Shown here: piece after piece, positions 48,305 to 61,992 of the stretch
Position numbering within the stretch: position 1 is the stretch's first letter
Layout of the letters: the number at the start of each line of letters is the position of its first letter
Assembly (NCBI RefSeq): GCF_000003855.2
Contig: NW_003101664.1
Location: 1,178,878-1,242,877, forward strand
Origin: Blastomyces gilchristii SLH14081
Lineage: Eukaryota; Ascomycota; Eurotiomycetes; Onygenales; Ajellomycetaceae
DNA: 64,000 nt
Direction of reading: 5' to 3'
Notes under the pieces: model-generated
The model's database searches: none
Seen by the model: the letters and a program-made list of their open reading frames with translations, nothing else
Told to the model about the DNA's origin: nothing
Program-made: the position numbers and the translations under genes

Positions 48305-50762
48305 CTAGAAAAACATTCATTATCTTCTTATTAGAAATGATTACTTATCAAGATATCTGAACATGTAACAACATGTAAGAAATAGAGAAACAGTTAAACA
48401 GTTAAGTAGACACTGAGTTCTCAGATAGAAGCTTACTCATCAGTCACTCTGACTCTGTAATAAGATCTTACAAAGAGAGTAAGATCTTATAAGAGAATAT
48501 CAGTGAAAGATCTGAGAGTTCTGACACTCAGATATATGAGATATTTATACAATTACACTTCTTCAGATTTCACAGATATCACATATTTAATAAAGCAATA
48601 TAATCATGTCTAATAATAATATGAGAGAACTCTTGAATACAAGTATAGAAGTAATATCACAGTGACTCTGAGTAATATTGAAATTATAACAGCAACAGAT
48701 AGCAGACATGCACATGACTCAATAACTTCAATATAAAGAGATTCAATGATTAACTCATGCAATTCTAACACTTACAGAATTGCATATAAAAGTGCTGAAG
48801 AAATACTTAGATGCTCTTATATATTTGAATACTTTCAATCTCACTCTCTACTAATTATAGAGAATGGAAATGCTTATGAAACTAAGTGTAGATGAAGATG
48901 TTATCAGTTTATTAATTAATCAAGATTGATATATCAATGAATAATTGAAGAATTGCACAAAACAGAAGTTTCATTTATGAATAAAAGTATGTGAATCAGT
49001 GTTATAAATATCTGATAATATTATTAAATATCTTGATATTCTGTTCTGAGACACTGTCATACAACAGAAAGTGTTAAATTGATTACAGAGTATCTGACAG
49101 AGAAACACTTCTCTTATAACATTCATTACTGACTTCAATATCAAGATCTTAGAAGCAGATGATCAATCTTGAAACAATTGAATTAAGATTAGCATGTTTA
49201 AGAAGATATTAACTTTTAAACTTTTAGAGACTCTTATAAGTGTAAATGAAGACCTAACTTATGAAGGCTTCTGCACACAGCTCTGAACATTGAACAATCA
49301 TCTTATCAAGCTCAAGAGTATACAGAACAGTGATAGAAGATATTACATCTCAGTTACTTATACATCTGTGCTAAAGAACAGTAATAATGCAGATGTCATG
49401 AACTGAATAGATTCAAATGTTTATGCATAAACAAGAGTTTCTGTTATTTGAATAGACTTTTAAGTTTCTGAGATTACTTCTGAAGAAGTTGCTGATCAAT
49501 ATCAATGTAAAGTGTGTATCAACTGTAATCAATCAGAGCATATTACTTTCAACAGCTGATCAGTCTATATGTCTTCTTACTTGAAGAATGAATTAACATC
49601 TGTTCACATTAATCACATTGCATTGAAAGAAGATTCAGAGAATAACTATGAGAATGTCTTAATGAAACAGGGAAAAGATTAGCTTCTGTTTAAATTTGTA
49701 AACAGAAGCTTGAAGAGATTGAATAATAACAATTTGAAGAGAAAATGATAATGAATGTGATTCCTATATCTACTGTGATTGATAATATGTATAATATAAA
49801 AGCCATGATAGACAGCAGTCTATGTCACTATACAATGATAAAATCTTCAGTTGTAAGATGTTATAATCTTCAGTGTATCTTCTCATCAAAACTCTGACTT
49901 CTCACAGAATTTGATGATTCAAAAGACATTTGTATCTGTTACATAGTGAAGTTGATCATAGATATGAGAGAACATCAATATGAAGATGTCTACATATATA
50001 AAGTTGATAATCTTGATTATAATCTTATGTTAGAACTTACCTGGCTATTTGAACAAGGCATCTTATTAAATACTTAAAACAGAAGCTTGATATTCTCTAA
50101 CAATGATAGAGTTCACAAAGATGATATTCACAAGATCATGAATCTGTCACAGATCTCTGTCAATGTGTATAAAATGCTCTGAAAAAGAAGTCACTGATAG
50201 CAGAATTATGTGACAATCTATTTCATCAGTCTGGCTAATATTAAAAAGACTCTAGAAAAGTTATTCTGTGTTATAATAACAGATTCTTGTATAAAACTCT
50301 CTCAATAATATCATGAATATCTAGATGTCTTCTGATAAGATAATATTATGAATATACTCTTCTTACAAGGTTCTGAAGTGAATAACAGTATCAAGTTAGA
50401 GAAAAAAAATGATAAGAACTTTGAACTATTATAAGACTCTCTTTATAACATGTTCTGAGATGAACTTCTTCTTCTTTGAAAGACACTCAATAATCTGTTA
50501 AATAAAGAATTCATACATGTGAACAACTCTTCTGCTGCAGCCTTTATTCTCTTTACAATGAAATCAGATAAAGAACTCTGATTCTGTGTGAATTATTGAG
50601 AATTGAACAGATTAATAAAGAAGAACTATTATTCTTTATCTCTTATCAATAAAACTCTAGCTTATATTGAACAAGCTTAATAGTTTATAAAGTTAGATGT
50701 TATTACTGTGTTTCATACGATTTATATTACTGAAGAAGATGAGTGACTTACAGTATTTTAAA

Positions 50763-51268
50763 TAGACTGACCGTGTGACCGTGTCTGGGACCAGGACTAG
50801 ATTTTTTGATAGTCTCATTACCAATTCGACTGATCCCATTACACGGTTTTAACATTAGATAGTGATCTCATACTGTCTCAGTGAGACTTACTGTCTACTC
50901 TTGTCACATTTTCCAAATGAGACCATGATTTCCACTTCTCAATTTAAATTATTTTTATTGCTTTAAATGACTTTAAATCTCATTTGAGCATTACCAAAAA
51001 GCGTTACTTTTTAAAAAATTAAAAATAGTCTAAAAAAAACCTTAAAATGTCTAAAAATAGTAACTTTATGTCAAGAATGGGACTAAATAGAACCAAATGG
51101 GATCAGTTTCTCATTTTTTTCAAGTCATGATTCCATTTTAAGATCTGATATATAGTCACTTTACATGTTTTTTTGATAGCCAGTCCCAGCGGGATTCACG
51201 CCAAGAAATGTATGAGATCAGATCAAATGAGACCAAACATGAAATTTATAATCCCGGCGGCCAGTCTA
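50763..51268 (-). mobile_element. MITE copy I
   Basis: This is a 506-bp copy in the RT of gypA copy 5. The TSD is ATTTTAAA (50755-50762) against ATTCTAAA (51269-51276). Confidence 0.93.
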
Positions 51269-52679
51269 ATTCTAAACATGATATGATCTTTTTGAATGAG
51301 TAGTCACACTCTTTGAACTTATCAATACTCTCAGTATATTTCAGAAGTATATTAACTGAGTACTCTGAGACTTTCTTGATGAATTTATATCTTCTTATCT
51401 AGATAATATCCTCATCTTCACTGATGAATTTAGAAAGAAATATCAAGAGTATGTATGAAGAGTATTACAATGACTATAAGAAGCAGAACTATCAATTGAT
51501 ATTGATAAGTGAGATTTCAAAGTTAAGAGTACTAAATACTTAGATTTTATCATAGAAGCTGATAAGAAAATTTGAATGAATTCTGAGAAAATCTCTGTCA
51601 TTCTTGAATCAGAAGCTTCACACACTGTGAAAGATGTATAAAGCTTCATTGAATTTACTAACTTCTATTAGCAATTTATATGAAACTTCTCAGATATCAT
51701 GAGATCACTTAGAGAACTTATCAAGAAGAACTCAGTATTTCAGTAATCAGCAGACACTGAAGCTGCATTCACATAATAAAGAAGATATTTATCAATATCT
51801 CTCTGCTAATGATATTTGACTCTAATTATGAGATAGTTGTTGAAGCTGATTTCTCTGACTATGTGATAGAAGAAGTAATATTGTAATATGATAATGAAGA
51901 TATTCTATAATTATATATCATTATATCTAAGAAACTGAGTCCTGCTGAATACAATTATAAGATCTATAATAAGAAACCTCTCATAATTGTACACTGTCTA
52001 GAAGAATGAAACTCTGAACTTCAGAGTGTCTCTGAATTTGAGATAATCACAGATTATAAGAATCTCAAATACTTTATAATGACCTGTAAACTCACTGAAT
52101 AACAGATATGATGATCTGAGTTTCTAAACTGCTTTTATTTTATAATACACTACTGTCTCAGCAGTCAGAACTTAATGACAGATACTCTCTTATAATGAGA
52201 GCAAGATATGCCTTTCAATGTAACAGATATCTGTTGAATGAACTGAGAACACTAACTTCTAGATCTGAAGATATTAGTTGATCAAGATAAAACAACTTAT
52301 AATACTATACATACTTCTCTGATTGAAACACTCTCTCTTTGAACTGACACTGATACTGATATCTTGATTTCTCCTGAATCTATACTAGATGAATTATGAC
52401 ATGTAACAGCTTAAACTGATAGACTTCTTCAAACACTCACTGAAGCAGTATGTCAAGAAGCACTCTGATTTCTCTCAGAACTATGTATAAGAACTGATAT
52501 CTCAGAATATTCAATCAATGATAATAACATTCTATAATTTTATAAACAATACTGAGTCTCTCACTCTGAACTCTTATACACTTGAATAATATAAGAGATA
52601 TATGATTCATGTATAACTAATCATTCAGACTGTGAATAACTGTATAGAATGATCTTCTGAGAATTCTACTGATCTGAAA

Positions 52680-53860
52680 TATTAAACAGTATCAGATACT
52701 TTGTCTGAAACTGTAATTACTATTCTTTCATTATCTTATGAAAGAACTATAGAAAAGATCTATTAAAATTACTTAATATCTCTGATAGAATCTGATGAGA
52801 TGTAGTAATTGACTTCACTATTAATTTATCTAAGAGTAAGAGTTATAGAAACATTCTGATTATTATGAATTGATTGAGCAAAGATATAATATTAAAACCT
52901 TGTACTCAGATGAATACTGAACACGTCACTAAAGCTTTTCTATAGAGCTCATTCTATCAGATATGTGAATTGCTGAGATCTATAGTATTGAATCAGAGCT
53001 GTTAATTCATGAGTACTCTCTGAACAAGAATCTGTCAAGTTCTTAAAATTATACACTGTTTATCAACTGTCTATCACTCTGAGACTGATGATATATCAGA
53101 ACAGATAATTCAGACTATGAAGAATTATCTTCATAAGTTCTGTAATTACTTACAAGATAATTGATATAATCTTCTTCTACATACAGAGGTTGCTATCAAT
53201 GATTGAGATGTCATTTTAACAGATATAAGTCTGTTCTTCCTTACATATAAATATCATATGAAAGTGTTAAATCTTCTAGAGATCACACAGTTCACACTGA
53301 ATCTCTGTAGTTCAATTCAGATCACTGATAATAGAGTAATAAAGCTCTGAGACACTTACAGCTAAGCAGAGATCTTAATGATAACTGTGAAACAAGATCA
53401 AGAAAATCAAATTAATATTCAATGAGATTCTGCAGAGCAGTATAAAATAGAAAACCTTGTGTGATTGAATCTCAAGAATATATGAATCACACATTCATCT
53501 TGTACACTAGATTACTGTTATATCAGGTATAAAGTGATAGAAGTTCTAGATAGTCATAACTACTGTCTTAACATATTATCAGAGATTTATAATATCTTTC
53601 ACACAAGCTTGCTTCACTATACTGTCACTGATCTGTTCTCTTCTTAACTGACTTTCAACTGACAGCTGTCAGAGATCATAGAAGAAGATAATAAGCTTGA
53701 GTGAGAGATTGAGAATATTCTCAATAAGAGATCTCACAGCTGCAGCTAATAATATCTTATGAAATGAGTCAGTTATAATTAACTAATCTGAACTCTGAGT
53801 TTCATATTATCTGAAACAGCAGCTCTTGATCAATGAGAACTGCTTCTGAAAGAAGAGAAC
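52680..53860 (+). pseudogene. gypA copy 5 integrase and chromodomain
   Basis: The broken translation reads VIDFTINLSKSKSYRNIL near 52807 (first catalytic block) and a degraded D-G-QF block near 53000. Next come CLSTVYHSETDDISEQIIQ near 53055, where the family has HPQTDGQTER, and AINDWD-type sequence near 53200. A C-terminal stretch at about 53690-53860 (LNKRSHSCS, then SETAALDQ) fits a chromodomain whose Trp codons are now TGA. Chromodomains tether integration to heterochromatin, which suits the self-nesting seen here. It is inactive. Confidence 0.72.
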
Positions 53861-53863
53861 TAA

Positions 53864-54171
53864 TGCAGCAGACTGTGCCTGATCAATTATATAGACTATT
53901 TCATTACACTTCATAGATTCTTTCACTTTATTCTCAATCACATACACTTCAATTCTCAGCCATTCTTGATCACTGATTCTCAGCTGCTACAAACATGTAT
54001 AGATTCTTCCGCTCTGAAGCTTCACTGCATACATTATCACATACATGTATATATATTCATCTTAATTGCTGATTTTCACACTTTCTCTTTCTTTTCTTCT
54101 CTAATGTTTTTCTCTTTGTTATATAAGACCTATTAATATAATACCGATCTATTCAGCGTAGACCTCTTACA
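53864..54171 (+). repeat. gypA copy 5, 3' LTR (mutated)
   Basis: It begins TGCAGCAGACTGTGCC, the mutated form of TGTGACGGGCTGCGCC, and is 308 bp like its partner. Most CpG sites kept in the 5' LTR are lost here. A purine-rich tract (GAAAGAAGAGAA) precedes it. Confidence 0.9.
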
Positions 54172-55076
54172 TTATTGAATACTTGAAACAAAAGCTTGAT
54201 ATTCTCTAACAATGATAGAATTCATGAAGATGATATTCACAAGATCATGAACCTGACACAGATCTCTGTTAACATGTATAAAATACTCTGAAAAAGAAGT
54301 TGCTGATAGCAGAATTATGTGACAATCTATTTCATCAGTCTGGTCGATATTAAAAAGGCTCTAGAAAAGTCATTCTGTGTTACAATAACAGATTCTCATA
54401 CAAAACTCTCTCAATAATATCATGAATATCTAGATATCTTCTGATAAGATAATATTGTAAATATACTTCTCTTACAAGATTCTGAAGTGAATCACAGTAT
54501 TAAGTTAGAGAAAAAGAATGATAAGAATCTTGAACTGTTATAAGACTCTCTTTATAATATATTCTGAGATGAACTTCTTCTTCTTTGAAAGACACTCAAT
54601 AATCTGTTGAATAAAGAATTCATATGTGTTAGTAACTCTTTCATCACAGCCTCTATTCTCTTTGCAAAGAAATCAGGTGAAGAACTCTGATTCTGTATAA
54701 ATTATCAAGAATTGAACAGATTAATAAAGAAGAACTGTTATTCTTTATCTCTTATCAATGAAACTCTAGCTTGTATTGAACAAGCTCAATAATTAGAGAT
54801 TGTAAAGATTTTATTGATTTATCTTAAAAATCAATTTTAGTTTATTAGATTCTCTTCAAAAATCTAACCTAGTTACTGAACTAGTGTGAAAAAAATCAGG
54901 TGTTTTATACACAAAAGTCTGTTATTCTTCTTTTGAAATAGTCTGACCAACTTTTCAATTGAAAACAGACTTAGAAATCTCTTAATTGAAACAGTCTGAC
55001 CAACTTTTCAATTCAAAAGAGTTTAATAAATATCTCAATTGAATTAGTCTGACCAACCTTTCACTGAGTAAGAACA

Positions 55077-56696
55077 ATGAGTTCAAAAGTACACTCAGTT
55101 GATATGGAAAAGAATGCTGTCTCAAATACTATTCCTGAGATTGAAATTCTGAAGAGAAGAAAGAAAGAAGAAATAGAGAAACAACAAGTTCTTGAAATAC
55201 AGGAACTTGAAAAAGCAAGTAAAATTCTTGAAAAGCAGTGTCTGAGTGAGATGAATGAAGAAGTTCTGTTAATTCTTTATACTCAGACTAGACAACTACA
55301 GAAAGTGATCAAGTTCAAACTTGGAATTTCAAACACAGTTCTAAAAACTTTGAAAATTTCTAATACAATCACTGACTCTTCAGTTTGCTCTTCTTTCTTT
55401 TCTACTTCTTCTTCTTCTTCTTCATTAAATCAGAAGAAAACATATACTCAAGCAGCTGAATCTGCTGTCTCTAAACCTGCTGTCTCTAAATCTGCTGTCT
55501 CAAAACCTGCTCAAAATTCTGAGAAAACTGAGAAGAATACTGCTCATACTTCTATTAATAGAAGAGTGAGAAAAAAAATGCAAAAAGAGAAAAATCTTCA
55601 AATATTCAGAAATAGAAGACTTATTCTCAAAGTCTCAAATCAGGACATCTTGCAGAGAAATAAGCTAAACTCAAATCTCATTTTCAGAATTAGAAATAAA
55701 ATCAATCAGCAGTTCTTTTCTCAGTTAATGACTGATATTGAAGTTCAAAAATCAGTTATAGCTTCAATTGAGTCATTCTTCTTTGAAAACTCTATCATTC
55801 TGATCACAATGCCTGAATTCAGTGCAGAATTCCTTATTCAGAATAAGAATCTCTGAAAGTCAGTAGTAGAATCTCTGTTAAATACAACAATTCTATCTGA
55901 GAGAGATGAAAAGTGAGATAAATTCATTCTTCATGATATTTCAGTTGAAATCTTTGACTGTGAGAAAGAAATGCTACTTCTCAAAAATGAATTGAAAGAA
56001 TACAATTCTATTCAACTGAGAAAAGAGTCTGTATAACTTAATTCAATTCAGTTCAGACAGAGTAGAAGAAATGTCTCTGTTGTAGTGTATACAAAGACAC
56101 TTGAACAATCAAGAATCTCTGAAGTAAGAGTAGCAGGTTTGAAAATGAGAGTTCATGAATACAAAGACTCAAGAATGAATCTCAAAGCTCAAACACAGTG
56201 TTCAAACTGTCAAAGATATGAACACTTTGCAATCTCTTGTTTCAGAGACTCAAAATGCACATTCTATACTAGAGATCATAAAACTAGTGAGTATAAATGT
56301 GAAACATGCTTAAAAAGAGATGAAATATGTCAATATACTCTACTTAAGTGCTTCAATTGCAAAGAAAAACATGCATCTAGCTCAAAAGAATGTGTATTTG
56401 CTTCAAGAACTCAGAAGAACTGAAGAAAGAATGAAGCTTAAAGTGAATCTAAAACTGAAGAGAAAAGTTAAGCTAGTAAATCTACAACTGTAAGCTCAAA
56501 AAGAAGAAATTCTCAATTATCTAGATCTTCAAACTTCAATTCTTTAGCTAAGTGTAAACAGAATTTGAATCCTCAAACTTCTGTTAAGATTAGAGAATTG
56601 AGAAATGACTCTGATGATAAACTAGATATAATGCAAGCAGTTGAGATTCCTACTTTTCAAAATAGTTATAATCTACTATCTGATAATAGAGATTAG
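55077..56696 (+). pseudogene. LINE-2 ORF1: coiled-coil and zinc-knuckle protein
   Basis: One frame runs from ATG 55077 to TAG 56694-56696, 540 codons including the stop. TGA at 55854 and a few other in-frame stops interrupt it. The first 259 codons are open: a charged helical N-terminus (EILKRRKKEEIEKQQ), a Ser-rich linker and a repeated AVSKPAVSK motif (three units, two in LINE-1). The 112-codon piece at 56085-56423 holds an intact CX2CX4HX4C knuckle (CSNCQRYEHFAISC) and two further Cys/His clusters. It is predicted to bind element RNA. It is the best-preserved ORF1 here but is not intact. Confidence 0.88.
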
Positions 56697-56724
56697 ATTC
56701 TACTCTATCTCTACTCTCTCTCAG

Positions 56725-59700
56725 TATGAATATACAACAAAAATAATAAAAAAAGTTTAAAAACTCTTCAAAAATCACATTTATTCAAAATAATGTGAAT
56801 AGAAACTCAAATTGCATTTATTCTTATCTTCAGATTTCATTTGAATAAAAAGTTGACTTTGTACTTCTTCAAGAATGAAACTTTGATACTGAGCAAAAGT
56901 ACATTATTTCTCATTCAAGCTATTACTGCTTTCTTTCTGAAAAATCTGAGATAAAATCAAGAGTAGTGATCTATGAGAGAAAAAGATCAAGATATTAATT
57001 TAATTTGAGATTTGATATCATATCTGACTCTGATATTCTAGTGAGTGATATTATAGATAAAGAGAATGAGTTTGATACTATTCAACTTATAAATATCTAT
57101 AATGAAAAGTCATTGAAAGAAAACAACAATACCTGAACAATTGATAGAGGATTTTTGAATATAACTCTCTTAAAAAACTCTATAATTGCAGGAGACTTCA
57201 ATGCATATCATTTCTGATGAAACTCAGAGTGTACAAGAGAAGTAAGAGCAGATAAACTGGTTGAATAAACTTTTAAACATTCAATAGATTTAGTTAACAA
57301 GTCTGATTAACAAACATTCTTTAGAAAAGTCATGAAACAGAAATCTATTATAGATCTAACTTTCATGTTATAAAATCTAATTAAAAAAAGACTTATAAAC
57401 TGGTTTATTAATTCAAATGAAACCACAGGATCAGATCATGAGATTATTCAATTTGATATTGAACTGAGTGAAAAATAAAGAAGTGAAAATCCTCTTCTCT
57501 CTAATCAGTATAACTTTGAAAAAGCTGATTGAAAAGTAGTTGAAGAAAGAGTAAAACAGCTGAAATCTGAAAGACAGAGTGAGCTCTATTGAAATTAAAG
57601 TCAAGATATCTCAAATAAAATGCTTAAGAATAGAGTAAAGCTGATTACATCTATTCTTCTAATAAGTATTGAAGAAAATATTTCAAAGAAAAAGTCTTCT
57701 GAGTATTTCAAACCTTGATGGAATAAGAATATCACTTCTAAAAGAAAGCAATTAGTCACTGCTAAGAGAGAGTGAAAGAATAACTTAATATCTGATGAAG
57801 AGTTCAAAGCTATTTGAAATGAATATTTTTTAGATATTAAAAAAGTCAAAACAGATTACTGGAACAAATTTCTGGAAGAAGCATAAGAAAAAGAAGTTTT
57901 TAAAGTCTTTAACTATACTAAAACAAGAAGTGTAGCAAAGCTTTCAATCTTAGAATATGAATTTCAGAATGAATTGTATACAGCAAACTCTTTTGAGGAA
58001 AAATGTCAAGCTTTTATGAGAATTCTCTTTCAAAACTCATCACATTTAGAAGAGAAGAATATGTCATTTCATGAATATATTGATGAAAATAACTGGGAAT
58101 GACCTGAGCTTACATGTGATGAACTAGAGTTAGTAATATTCTCAAGTTCAATTAAAACTGCTGCAGGGCCTGATTCAATTAATCATTTAATTATTCAAAA
58201 CACATATTTCTACTTGAAGAATGAATATTTTGAGCTCTTTTTCAATCTCTTAAGAAATGATTATCATTCTGAATGCTGGAGAGAAGCTACTGGAGTAATC
58301 CTTGCAAAATCTAATAGAAAAGCTTCAGTTTCTAAGTTATATAGAGTAATATCTCTGTTGAACTGTTTGAGAAAAGTTCTAGAAAAGATAATAGCTACTA
58401 GATTATCTTTTATAAGCTCTATTAGTGATTCTCTTCTATTTAATAAATAAATGAGAGGTAGAAAACAATGTTCTGCAATTGACACTGTTCTTTCAGTTAT
58501 TCATGATATTCAAGTAGCAAAGCATGAAGGCCTGGTCTCAACTGCAGTTTTTATTGACATAAAAGATGCATTTGATCATGTTTCAAAGTCTAAGATGATT
58601 CAAACTTTGAAGATGTTAAAACTGTCACTTTCTCTAATAAAATGAGTTAATTGTTTCATATCTAAAAGAATTATACAACTATTCTTTGATGGAAGAAAAC
58701 AAGATAAAACTGAGATAAAAATAGAAGTATCATAAGAATCTTCAATCTCATCTGTTTTATTTGCAATATACACTGCATATTTATTCAAGAATAGAGAGAT
58801 GAAATTAGTGAGATCTTCAAGTTATGTAGATGATATTGATCTACTCTACAGTTCAAAGACAATTAAAGAGATTTTAGAAGTGATTGAGAAAGCAGTAAAG
58901 GAAATCTTTGTTAGAGCAGATATCAATCTAATTCAATTTGATATGAATAAAACTGAGTTAATTCACTTTTTTTCTAGATTTAATGAGAAAGAACTAAGTC
59001 TAACTCTTCTGAATAAAGAGATTAAACCCAGTTTGAATGTCAAATGACTAGAAGTATGGTTAAACTCCAAGTTGAATTTTAAATATTATATTCAACAAAG
59101 AATCATCAAGGCAGAGACTAACTCTTCTGAATAAAGAGATTAAACCCAGTTTGAATGTCAAATGACTAGAAGTATGGTTAAACTCCAAGTTGAATTTTAA
59201 ATATTATATTCAACAAAGAATCATCAAGGCAGAGAGACTACTGAATAGTATAATCAGACTATCAAATACTGAGAGAGGTCTATCTTTTCAGGCTATGAGA
59301 CAGTTATACATAGCCTGTATTATCTCAGTAGCTGATTATAAAGTTCAAGTTTGATGAAACAATTAAGATAACTTCACTGAACTGTTTCAAAGTCTACAAA
59401 ACAGAGCTTTGAGAAGAATTCTGAGAGCATTCAAATCATCTTCTATTAAAGCAATGGAAATTGAAGCCTCAATTTCATCTTCTGCTATTCAATTTGAAAA
59501 GGCCTGTATGAACTATGCTCTGAGAGTCATAAAGATGGCCTTAAATTATATAATCAGAGAAAGAGTCTCTTCTTCATTTTCATCAGTTAACTCAGGAAAT
59601 GAACTGGATTGAAATAGATTTCTTGATTGAAATGAGAATAATGCTTTAAAGAAAATGCCCTCTCAACTGTATAGACTATGTTCACTTATTAAGAATCAAT

Positions 59701-60795
59701 TTTCTTCATTAAATGTTGAGAAAATTGATCATGAGAAGATATCTCTCTGAAGAGAAAAGCTGAAATCTCTCATAGACTTATAAATAAGTGAACTATTCAA
59801 AGAGAGAGAATATGAACAGCATTTGAAGAAGATCTTTACAATCAATATAAAAGACTCTATTCTGATTTACTCAGATAGCTCAAAAAATGAGAATTTGAAT
59901 AGATTAGATGCAGACATTGCTTATACTGAAGATAATATTAATTTTATCTCAGATTTCTGAAATTTAGACTGTGAATCTGAAGTCTTTGATGCTGAACTAT
60001 TTGTAATAGTGAAAGCTTTGAAACTCATTAAAATAAAATCTCATAAAAGAGGAAATAGTTTGAAAGAGGCATGAATATTCTCTGATAGTCAAGCTGCTTT
60101 CAAAAGACTTAGAAATAGTCAGATTCATAATAATCAAATGAATCTTGAACTGATTTTAAACTCTGTTTTGAAAATTCAAAAGAGAAGAACATCTAAACTG
60201 ATAATTTATCTGCATTGAGTTCCTGCTCATATGAATATTCATGGCAATGAATTGGCTGATTCAGCTGTAAAAAAGGGTTCAGAAGTAAGCAGATCTATTC
60301 AAAAAACAGTGTTCTGGTCTTTTATAAAGAGAAAGATAAAAGAATCTTGTTTAAATAAGTGAAATGAAAGCTGGCAGAAACAAAAGAAGAGCATACATTA
60401 TTCAAGATTTGAGACAAAACCAAAGTGGAAATCTTGTTCAATTAAATGCAAAAAGAAAATATTCTCATTCATAATTCAGCTAAAACTAGGACATGGTTAT
60501 TTCAAATCCTATATACAAAGATTTGATGATAGATTTGATTCAACAGAGTGCTCATTCTGCAATACAAATGAGAATCCTGAGTATATTGTAATACATTATG
60601 CATTATACAATAGTCTCAGAGTCAGATTAAAGAAGAAGTATAATTTAAATCAATTAAATATAAGGTTCTTATTCTCAACTGAGACAGAAATGAAATACTT
60701 AATAGACTTTCTATCAGAAACTCAAGCAGTTACAAGAAAAATGACTGAATTCAGAAGTGTCTGAATATGAAGAGGCAGAAATTGATTAGATATAG
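56725..60795 (+). pseudogene. LINE-2 ORF2: endonuclease, RT, RNase H
   Basis: It starts 28 bp after ORF1. The APE endonuclease shows VLLQE near 56860, INIYNEKS near 57095, IAGDFNAYH near 57190, IDLTF near 57350 and GSDHEI near 57430. RT shows TAAGPDSI near 58160, VISLLNCL near 58350, VFIDIKDAFDHVS near 58550 and an intact active site YVDDIDLLYSS near 58825. RNase H shows IYSDSS near 59875, DAELF near 59990, FSDSQAA near 60080 and HGNELAD near 60240, so all acidic positions are kept. Most stops are TGA at Trp positions. A 118-bp duplication adds a frameshift. It ends with a CX2C/HX-type cluster near 60560. Confidence 0.9.
58999..59234 (+). repeat. Perfect 118-bp tandem duplication in LINE-2 ORF2
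   Basis: TAACTCTTCTGAATAAAGAG occurs at 59001 and 59119, and the sequence up to GCAGAG after each appears identical. The copies are in direct tandem. 118 is not a multiple of three, so the frame shifts. Other LINE copies have one unit. Confidence 0.93.
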
Positions 60796-61992
60796 TCTGT
60801 TAAAACAGCTATACACTATCTTTTAATAATTTTATTTTGTTATTGTCTCTCTTTACTATACTTATTTCTTTCTGTTCTTTTCTATCTATCTATTTAATGT
60901 GTCTATCTTTAAGACTATGTTCTCTTTTCCTTTGTCCTGATATTTTCAAATGGTTTCAAAGTATCAAAAGGTGTTGAAATACTGCAATTTGTAAACAGTT
61001 TTTGTATTCTGAGCTGGAATTTTCTGATTTTGCATATCTGAAATTGATAAGTGTATAATAGTTGACTCTATAGATATAGGAAAAACCCTGAGAACTAAAG
61101 GTTCTCAGATAGATGTCATAGTCTCTGACTGCATACATTTATAATTGAAGAATAATAATATTAATAAAGCTCAATAATTTACAAAGTTAGATGTCATTGT
61201 CATGTTTTATAAGATTCATATCATCAAAGAAGATGAGTGACTTACAGTATTTTAAACATAATATAGTCTCTTTGAATAAGTAGTCACACTCTTTGAACTG
61301 ATCAATGCTCTCAGTACATTTCAGAAGTATATTAACTGAGTACTTTAAGACTTTCTTGATAAATTTGTATCTACTTATCTAGATGTCATTCTCATCTTCA
61401 CTGATGAATTCAGAAAGAAATATTAAGAGTATATATAAAGACTATTACAATAACTATAAGAAGCAGAACTATTAATTGATATTGATAAGTATAATGTTGA
61501 ACTTAAGAGTACTAAATACTTAGATTTCATCATAGAAGCTGATAAGAAGATTCAAATGAATTCTGAGAAGATCTCTGTTATTCTTGAATGAGAAGCTTTA
61601 TACACTGTGAAAGATGTATGAAGCTTCATTGAATTTACTAACTTCTATCAGTGATTTATATGAAACTTCTCAGATATCATGAGATTACTTACAGAACTTA
61701 TCAAGAAGAACTCAGTATTTCAGTAATTAGTGAATGCTGAAGCTGCATTTATATAGATGAAGAAAATATTCATTAATATCTCTCCGCTAATGATATTTGA
61801 TTCTGATTATAAGACAGTTATTGAAGCTGATTTCTCTGACTATATAACAGAAGAAGCAATATTATAATATAATAATAAAGATGTTCTACAATTATGTGTT
61901 TTTATATCTAAGAAACTGAGTCCTGCTGAATGCAATTATAAGATCTATGATAAGAAACTTCTTATAATTGTACACTGTCTAGAAGAATGAGA

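Larger units (their letters stand above)
47997..54171 (+). mobile_element. gypA copy 5 (plus), full length, inside copy 4
   Basis: LTRs of 308 bp lie at 47997-48304 and 53864-54171. The TSD is TTGTT (47992-47996) against TTATT (54172-54176). Without the nested MITE I it is about 5.66 kb, a useful family length. Order: gag about 48400-49740, with a zinc knuckle CINCNQSEHITFN near 49515; protease about 49745-50045; RT about 50380-51640; RNase H about 51830-52200; integrase about 52680-53500; and a degraded chromodomain about 53690-53860. Its 5' LTR keeps many CpG sites while the body is strongly mutated. Stops occur in all domains. Confidence 0.92.
54795..61166 (+). mobile_element. Tad1-like LINE, second long copy (LINE-2)
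   Basis: A 13-bp TSD, AAGCTCAATAATT, lies at 54782-54794 and 61167-61179 and restores gypA copy 4 RT. Its start corresponds to 8431 of LINE-1, so it is 5'-truncated within the untranslated region. It holds ORF1 (55077-56696), ORF2 (56725-60795), a 3' UTR and a tail of AATAATAAT type. A perfect 118-bp tandem duplication lies in ORF2 at about 58999-59234. Confidence 0.92.
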
